Part shown: one piece after another, positions 59,604 through 64,000 of the stretch
Layout: each line of letters begins with the position of its first letter
Numbering within the stretch: the first letter of the stretch is position 1
NCBI RefSeq assembly: GCF_007625155.1
Contig: NZ_VMNK01000003.1
Coordinates: 248,001 to 312,000 of the forward strand
Origin: Denitromonas halophila
GTDB taxonomy: Bacteria; Pseudomonadota; Gammaproteobacteria; Burkholderiales; Rhodocyclaceae
DNA length: 64,000 nucleotides
Direction of reading: 5' to 3'
The notes under the pieces: generated by a model
Databases searched by the model: none
What the model saw: only the letters and a program-made list of their open reading frames with translations
What the model was told of the DNA's origin: nothing
Program-made: the position numbers and the translations under genes

Positions 59604-60793
59604 TCAGCCTGGCCGGTCGCGACATCCTGCATGCCTGGTCGCGCTTTGTGCTGACCGGCATGGGGCTGGGCCTGCTGATCGGCGTCACCCTGTCGATGGC
59701 CGGCATCTATCGCGGCATGGTGGACGACGCCGGCGCCCTGCTCGACAACAGCGGCGCCGACCTGTGGGTGGTTCAGAAGGACACCCAGGGCCCCTACGCC
59801 GAATCGTCCAGCCTGCGCGACGACGTGGTGCACAGCGTGCGCGGCATGCCGGGCGTGGCGCGGGCGGCCAACGTCACCTACTTCACCATGCAGGTCGCCC
59901 GCGGCGCGCGGGATGTGCGGGCCATGGTGGTCGGCTTCGAGCCCGGCCTGCCGGGCGCGCCGGGCGAGTTGATTGCCGGCCGGCGGATCACCCGCAGTCA
60001 CTACGAAGCGGTGGCCGACGTCAAGACCGGCTTTGCCGTCGGCGATACCATCCGCATCCGCCGCCACAACTACACGGTGGTCGGGCTGACCCGCCGCACC
60101 GTGTCCTCGGGCGGCGACCCGATGGTGTTCATCCCGCTCAAGGACGCGCAGGAAGCGCAGTTCCTCAAGGACAACGACGCCATCGTCAATGAGCGCGCCC
60201 GCAACGCCGCCAACCCGGCGCTCAACCGCCCCGGCCTGCCCGGCCTGCTCGAAGCCATCACCGACGCGCAGAGCAGCAATCACAATGTAAATGCCGTGCT
60301 GGTGCAGATCGCCCCGGGGCTGGACGCCGAGGCGGTGGCCGAGCCGATCCGCCGCTGGAAGCACCTCACGGTGTTCACCCGCACGCAGATGGAAGAGATT
60401 CTGGTCGCCAAGCTGATCGCCACCTCGGCGCGCCAGATCGGCATGTTTCTGGTCATCCTGGCGGTGGTCAGCGCAGCTATCGTGGCCTTCATCATCTACA
60501 CCATGACGCTCGGCAAGATCCGCGAAATCGCCGTCCTCAAGCTCATCGGCACGCGCAACCGCACCATCGCCGGCATGATCCTGCAGCAGGCGCTCGGGCT
60601 CGGCCTGATCGGCTTCATGGTCGGCAAGACCGCCGCCACGCTGTGGGCGCCGATCTTCCCCAAATACGTGCTGCTGCTGCCTGGCGACGCCCTGCGCGGC
60701 TTTGTCGTGGTGATGGCGATCTGTGCACTGGCCAGCCTGATGGCGATTCGCGCCGCGCTCAAGGTCGACCCGGCCGCGGCCATTGGAGGCTGA
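59600..60793 (+). CDS. FtsX-type ABC permease (DevC/MacB-like)
   Basis: 397 residues. One N-terminal helix (FVLTGMGLGLLIGVTLSMAG) is followed by a large periplasmic MacB-like domain (SGADLWVVQKDTQGPYAESS and GMPGVARAANVTYFTMQVAR) and three C-terminal helices (MFLVILAVVSAAIVAFIIYT, IAGMILQQALGLGLIGFMVG and LPGDALRGFVVVMAICALAS) containing the FtsX motif GKIREIAVLKLIGTRN. It couples ATP hydrolysis by the next gene product to export across the periplasm, as in DevBCA and MacAB systems. The exported compound is unknown. Confidence 0.9.
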   Translation: MISLAGRDILHAWSRFVLTGMGLGLLIGVTLSMAGIYRGMVDDAGALLDNSGADLWVVQKDTQGPYAESSSLRDDVVHSVRGMPGVARAANVTYFTMQVARGARDVRAMVVGFEPGLPGAPGELIAGRRITRSHYEAVADVKTGFAVGDTIRIRRHNYTVVGLTRRTVSSGGDPMVFIPLKDAQEAQFLKDNDAIVNERARNAANPALNRPGLPGLLEAITDAQSSNHNVNAVLVQIAPGLDAEAVAEPIRRWKHLTVFTRTQMEEILVAKLIATSARQIGMFLVILAVVSAAIVAFIIYTMTLGKIREIAVLKLIGTRNRTIAGMILQQALGLGLIGFMVGKTAATLWAPIFPKYVLLLPGDALRGFVVVMAICALASLMAIRAALKVDPAAAIGG

Positions 60794-60794
60794 C

Positions 60795-61529
60795 ATGCAC
60801 TCACCCGAACACGGCATCCGCATCGAAGGCCTGCGCAAGCGCTACGGCGAGGGCAACACCGCCGTCGACGCGCTCAAGGACGTCAACATGCAGGTCGCGC
60901 CCGGCGAGGTGGTCGGCCTGATCGGCCCCTCCGGCTCGGGCAAGAGCACCCTGCTCAAGTGCCTGGGCGCGGTCATCGAGCCGACCGCCGGGCGCATGAT
61001 CCTCGGCGAGCAGACGATCTACGACAACGGCTGGAAAACCCCCGACCTGCGCGCCCTGCGCCGCGACCACATCGGCTTCGTTTTCCAGGCACCCTACCTG
61101 ATCCCCTTCCTGAACGTGACCGACAACGTCGCCCTGCTGCCCATGCTCGCCGGCCAGAAGAACGCCGTCGCCCGCGCCCGCGCACGCGAGCTGCTCGCCG
61201 CGCTGGACGTGGCCCACCGCGCCGACGCCCAACCGTCCGAACTGTCGGGCGGCGAACAGCAGCGCGTGGCCATCGCCCGCGCGCTGGCCAACCAGCCGCC
61301 GGTGATCCTCGCCGACGAACCGACCGCGCCGCTCGACTCCGAACGCGCGCTGGCCGTCATACGCATCCTCAACCAGATGGCCGCGCAATACCGCACCGCC
61401 ATCATCGTCGTCACCCACGACGAAAAGATCATCCCCACCTTCCGCCGCATCTACCACATCCGCGACGGCAAGACCCACGAAGAAGCCGGCGAGGGGCGCG
61501 CCATCGACCTCGCGCCGGCCCTCGCCTGA
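60795..61529 (+). CDS. ABC transporter ATP-binding protein of the efflux operon
   Basis: 244 residues from the ATG at 60795, with GGAGGC upstream. Walker A GLIGPSGSGKSTLLKCLG, Q-loop FVFQAPYLIPFL, signature LSGGEQQRVAIARALAN, Walker B VILADEPTAPLDSERAL and switch histidine in VVTHDEKII are all present. Note DEPTAPLD where DEPTgaLD is usual. It powers the FtsX-type permease encoded immediately upstream. Confidence 0.95.
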   Translation: MHSPEHGIRIEGLRKRYGEGNTAVDALKDVNMQVAPGEVVGLIGPSGSGKSTLLKCLGAVIEPTAGRMILGEQTIYDNGWKTPDLRALRRDHIGFVFQAPYLIPFLNVTDNVALLPMLAGQKNAVARARARELLAALDVAHRADAQPSELSGGEQQRVAIARALANQPPVILADEPTAPLDSERALAVIRILNQMAAQYRTAIIVVTHDEKIIPTFRRIYHIRDGKTHEEAGEGRAIDLAPALA

Positions 61530-61540
61530 CCAAGTCCCAC

Positions 61541-61921
61541 ATGTGCCACCGCCGCCTCCTTGCCGTACTCGCCGCCCTCGCCATCGCCTTCGGCGCGCTC
61601 ACCGTGTTCAGCGGCGGGCGCGTGCTGTTTGGCGGCGCCGAGGCCGGCCAGGTGGTCGGCTTCGTGCTGTGGTTCAATTTTCTTGCCGGCTTCGCCTATG
61701 CCGCCGTCGGCCTCGGGCTATGGCGCCGACGGCGCTGGGCCGTGCGCGGTGCCGCGTTGCTGGCGCTGCTCACCGCGATCATCGCCGCGCTGTTTGGCCT
61801 GCATGTGCTCGGCGGTGGCGCCTACGAGTTGCGCAGCGTCGGCGCGCTGACCCTGCGCCTGAGCTTCTGGAGCGCAGTGGCCGTCATCACCCGCCGGGCC
61901 GCTCAATCCACCACCGCATAG
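61541..61921 (+). CDS. Small four-helix membrane protein after the ABC operon
   Basis: 126 residues, not recognised. It starts 11 bp after the ATPase stop, so it is probably the last gene of the efflux operon. Four hydrophobic segments are visible: LLAVLAALAIAFGALTVFSG, VGFVLWFNFLAGFAYAAVGL, VRGAALLALLTAIIAALFGL and a final LTLRLSFWSAVAVIT. The 3' end overlaps the convergent HMA-like gene by 19 bp. It could be an auxiliary subunit of the exporter; this is inference from position. Confidence 0.65.
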   Translation: MCHRRLLAVLAALAIAFGALTVFSGGRVLFGGAEAGQVVGFVLWFNFLAGFAYAAVGLGLWRRRRWAVRGAALLALLTAIIAALFGLHVLGGGAYELRSVGALTLRLSFWSAVAVITRRAAQSTTA

Positions 61922-62109
61922 CCGGCGGCCTCCACCGCCGCGCGAATATCTCCTTCGTCGAGCATTGCCGTGTGCTCGATGGTGGCCACGCCGGTATCGA
62001 GCGCGACCTCGGAGTGCTCGATGCAGGGCAAATCCTGGATCGCGTTCATCACATTGCGCAGATCGTCATCGGTCTCGAGGCCGGTGATGACAAATTCCGT
62101 GGTCGGCAT
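61903..62109 (-). CDS. HMA-like domain protein without metal-binding cysteines
   Basis: 68 residues. The beta-alpha-beta-beta-alpha-beta pattern of heavy-metal-associated domains is visible (TEFVITGLETDDDLRNVMNAIQ and VEAAGYAVVD at the end), but the GMxCxxC loop reads GLETDDD and has no cysteine pair; only one cysteine (LPCIEHSEV) is present. It therefore cannot bind copper in the usual way. Its 3' end overlaps the small membrane gene of the efflux operon in convergent orientation. Confidence 0.75.
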   Translation of the reverse strand: MPTTEFVITGLETDDDLRNVMNAIQDLPCIEHSEVALDTGVATIEHTAMLDEGDIRAAVEAAGYAVVD

Positions 62110-62282
62110 AAGCTCTCCCTTGAGTCAAAAAAGCGGCTGTCGCTGCCAAAATCGTTCAAGACGCGATGCGCGCGTCCGTGACAGGATGGCGTTCAACTGT
62201 CGACAATACCTGTATGCGCGCGCGCCCTGAATACACCCACGCCCTCCGCGCCGACATTGTCGCCGCATGAGCCACTGAACCG

Positions 62283-62990
62283 ATGACCACCATTCGCCAC
62301 GCCATCTTCGCCGGCGCCCGCGACGCCCTGCCGCTGATGATCGGCACCCTGCCCTTCGGCGTCATCTATGGCACCTCGGCGGTGGCTGCCGGCCTGTCGC
62401 CGCTGGCCGCGCTGGCCATGTCGGTAATCGTCTTCGCCGGCTCGGCGCAGTTCATCGCAGTCAGCCTGATCAGCGGCGGGGCGGCGCTGCCGGTGATCTG
62501 GCTGACCACCTTCGTGGTCAATCTGCGCCATGCCTTGTACAGCGCCACGGTGCACCCGGCCGCCCAAGGCTGGGGGCTGCGCTGGCGCGCGCTGGTCGCC
62601 TTCTGGCTGACCGACGAAGTCTTCGCCGTCATCGAAAAACGCCTGATGGAACGCGGCAACGACGCGCTGCTGCCTTACGCCCTCGGCGCCGGCGGCGGCT
62701 TCTACCTCAACTGGCTCACCTGGACGGCCATCGGCGCCTGGCTGGGCCAGCAGTTTCCCGACCTCGCAGGCTGGGGGCTGGATTTCGCCATGATCGCCAC
62801 CTTCGCCGCCATGATCGCGCCGCAACTGCGCGCGCCCACGCCAGTGGTCGTCGCGCTGGCCGCCGGCACCACCGCCTGGCTGACGCGCGGCCTGCCCTTC
62901 AAGCTCGGGCTGATTCTCGCCGCCTTTGCCGGCGTCGCAGCAGGCGTGTGGATGGACCACCGCCGCAAAGCACGGGAAGCTGCCGCATGA
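62283..62990 (+). CDS. azlC: AzlC-family branched-chain amino acid exporter subunit
   Basis: 235 residues with several hydrophobic helices. The family signature is LPLMIGTLPFGVIYGTSAVA with SPLAALAMSVIVFAGSAQFI and VVNLRHALYSATVHPAAQGW. AzlC pairs with the small AzlD to export branched-chain amino acids and analogues. The stop overlaps the azlD start (ATGA). Confidence 0.94.
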   Translation: MTTIRHAIFAGARDALPLMIGTLPFGVIYGTSAVAAGLSPLAALAMSVIVFAGSAQFIAVSLISGGAALPVIWLTTFVVNLRHALYSATVHPAAQGWGLRWRALVAFWLTDEVFAVIEKRLMERGNDALLPYALGAGGGFYLNWLTWTAIGAWLGQQFPDLAGWGLDFAMIATFAAMIAPQLRAPTPVVVALAAGTTAWLTRGLPFKLGLILAAFAGVAAGVWMDHRRKAREAAA

Positions 62991-63298
62991 CCATCGCCGC
63001 CCTGCTCGCCGGCATGTTCCTGGCCACCTACCTCACCCGCGCCAGCTTTCTGGTCTTCGGTCACCGCCTGCGCTTTCCGCCCGCGCTCAAGGCGGCGCTC
63101 CACCATGTACCGGTCGCCGTGCTCACCGCCATCATCGTGCCCGAAGCGCTGGCGCCGGGCGGGCAGGTCGACGTGTCTCTCGGCAATCCGTACCTGCTCG
63201 GCACCGTGGTCGCCGCCGTGGTGGCGCGCCTCAGTGGCCATCTGCTGCTGTCGCTGGGGGTGAGCTTTGCGGTGTTCGGGCTGATGCGCTGGTGGTGA
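62987..63298 (+). CDS. azlD: AzlD-domain small subunit of the amino acid exporter
   Basis: 103 residues from the ATG at 62987, in the azlC stop. Helices are visible (AALLAGMFLATYLTRASFLV, then LLGTVVAAVVARLSGHLLLS and LGVSFAVFGLMRWW), and the AzlD motif ALKAALHHVPVAVLTAIIVP is intact. It is the partner subunit of AzlC. Confidence 0.92.
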   Translation: MTIAALLAGMFLATYLTRASFLVFGHRLRFPPALKAALHHVPVAVLTAIIVPEALAPGGQVDVSLGNPYLLGTVVAAVVARLSGHLLLSLGVSFAVFGLMRWW

Positions 63299-63326
63299 GC
63301 GCAGCCGGCTCGTTACACTGGCGGCC

Positions 63327-64000
63327 ATGCCACGCACCACGCCTGTCTTCTTTGCCCTGATCAGCGCGCTGCTGAGTCTGCCCGCCGAGGCGCGCCCGCC
63401 CGTGGTGGCGGTCGACATCGGCCACACCCTCGTCGCCCCCGGCGCCACCAGCGCGCGCGGGCGCAGCGAGTTCGACTTCAACCGCGATCTCGCCCGTGAA
63501 GTGGCCGCCGCGCTCATCAACCGCGGCATCGCAGCCCATCTGGTGAATGACGACGGACAGATCGCCTCGCTGCGCGACCGCCCAAAAGCCGTACCTGAGG
63601 CCGACTTCTTTCTATCGATTCATCACGATTCGGTCAGCGAACAGGAGCTCACACCGTGGACCTGGCAAGGCACACCACAGCGCTTCAGCGACACTTGGGC
63701 CGGCCACTCGCTGTTCGTCTCGCACGACAACCCCGCGCCCGAGGCCAGCCTCACCTGCGCCTCCGCCATCGGCGCACGGCTGCAGCGCATGGGCTTCGTC
63801 CCCACCGACAAGAACGCCCGCCGCCGCGCCTGGGCCGATCAGGCCAACACCGTGCATTGGTACGACAATCTGGTGGTGCTCTACCGCACCACGAAACCAG
63901 CCGTGCTGTTCGAAGCCGGCGTGATCAAGCACCGGGACGAAGAACTGCTGCTGCGCGACCCCGCGCGCCAGCGCCGCATGGCCGACGGCATCGCCACGGG
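63327..64000 (+). CDS. N-acetylmuramoyl-L-alanine amidase (Amidase_3), N-terminal part
   Basis: At least 224 residues, cut by the right edge. A signal peptide (VFFALISALLSLPAEA) exports it. The zinc ligands of the Amidase_3 fold are H33 (AVDIGHT), E48 (GRSEFDFN) and H99 (FFLSIHHDS), and the catalytic glutamate is in AVLFEAGVIKHRDEE. It cuts the amide bond between muramic acid and the stem peptide during cell-wall remodelling. TACACT ends 7 bases before the ATG and no Shine-Dalgarno is visible, so a leaderless transcript is possible. Confidence 0.9.
   Translation, partial: MPRTTPVFFALISALLSLPAEARPPVVAVDIGHTLVAPGATSARGRSEFDFNRDLAREVAAALINRGIAAHLVNDDGQIASLRDRPKAVPEADFFLSIHHDSVSEQELTPWTWQGTPQRFSDTWAGHSLFVSHDNPAPEASLTCASAIGARLQRMGFVPTDKNARRRAWADQANTVHWYDNLVVLYRTTKPAVLFEAGVIKHRDEELLLRDPARQRRMADGIAT

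Overview
The window looks like chromosome from a high-GC betaproteobacterium, most likely of the Rhodocyclales / Zoogloeaceae (Azoarcus-Thauera-Denitromonas) type. This is an inference from dense GC-rich gene packing, a PEP-CTERM protein, polyhydroxybutyrate-type metabolism (3-hydroxybutyrate dehydrogenase beside a patatin), the 5-oxoprolinase/TRAP locus and an NsrR/NnrS nitric oxide module. No rRNA, tRNA or CRISPR array was seen. Two genes run off the ends: a sortase target protein at the left and an N-acetylmuramoyl-L-alanine amidase at the right.

Layout. 0-6 kb: part of a Gram-negative dedicated sortase system (VIT-domain target protein, PdsR, PdsS), with the regulator and kinase separated by an opposite-strand gene, then an orphan secreted/membrane protein and a methyltransferase. 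6-21.5 kb: housekeeping and stress genes (hydrolase, OmpA lipoprotein, a MocR/PdxR regulator divergent from OsmC and a PNPOx-like protein, MscS, HI0933-type flavoprotein, PEP-CTERM protein, amidotransferase, MsrB, cytochrome c, patatin, 3-hydroxybutyrate dehydrogenase, sirtuin, TerC, SrkA-type kinase). A 443-bp non-coding element with perfect 21-bp inverted ends sits at 15.7-16.2 kb.

21.5-24.7 kb is the accessory island and the best find. It is an integron cassette array without an integrase (a CALIN): four cassettes, each with its own attC. In every case the 7-mer that opens the cassette is the exact reverse complement of the R'' core of that cassette's attC. The cassettes encode a DMP19-like protein, a DUF1883-TIR protein with the expected catalytic glutamate, a small two-helix membrane protein and a GIY-YIG-like protein. 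A truncated IS1182-type transposase abuts, and probably interrupts, the last attC. Near-identical 18-bp sequences lie in inverted orientation at both outer edges.

24.8-36 kb: flavodoxin/LysR pair, a phospholipase D lipoprotein, a stand-alone response regulator, an esterase lipoprotein, a transglutaminase-like protein, a decayed cbpA, a GNAT and a small lipoprotein, then marR-pxpB-pxpC-pxpA. 36.7-39.6 kb: a TRAP transporter divergent from the pxp operon, sharing a palindromic operator region. 39.6-50.4 kb: a large hybrid histidine kinase, a Ycf46-type AAA ATPase, PrfC, an OmpA-domain protein, a PAS chemoreceptor and a RutE-like nitroreductase. 50.5-57.6 kb: a CoA-transferase, the NnrS/hemerythrin/NsrR nitric oxide module with a near-consensus NsrR operator, YjbQ, a second stand-alone response regulator, a radical SAM protein and Psd. 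57.8-64 kb: a TetR-led ABC efflux operon, a small membrane protein, an HMA-like protein without cysteines, AzlCD and the amidase start.
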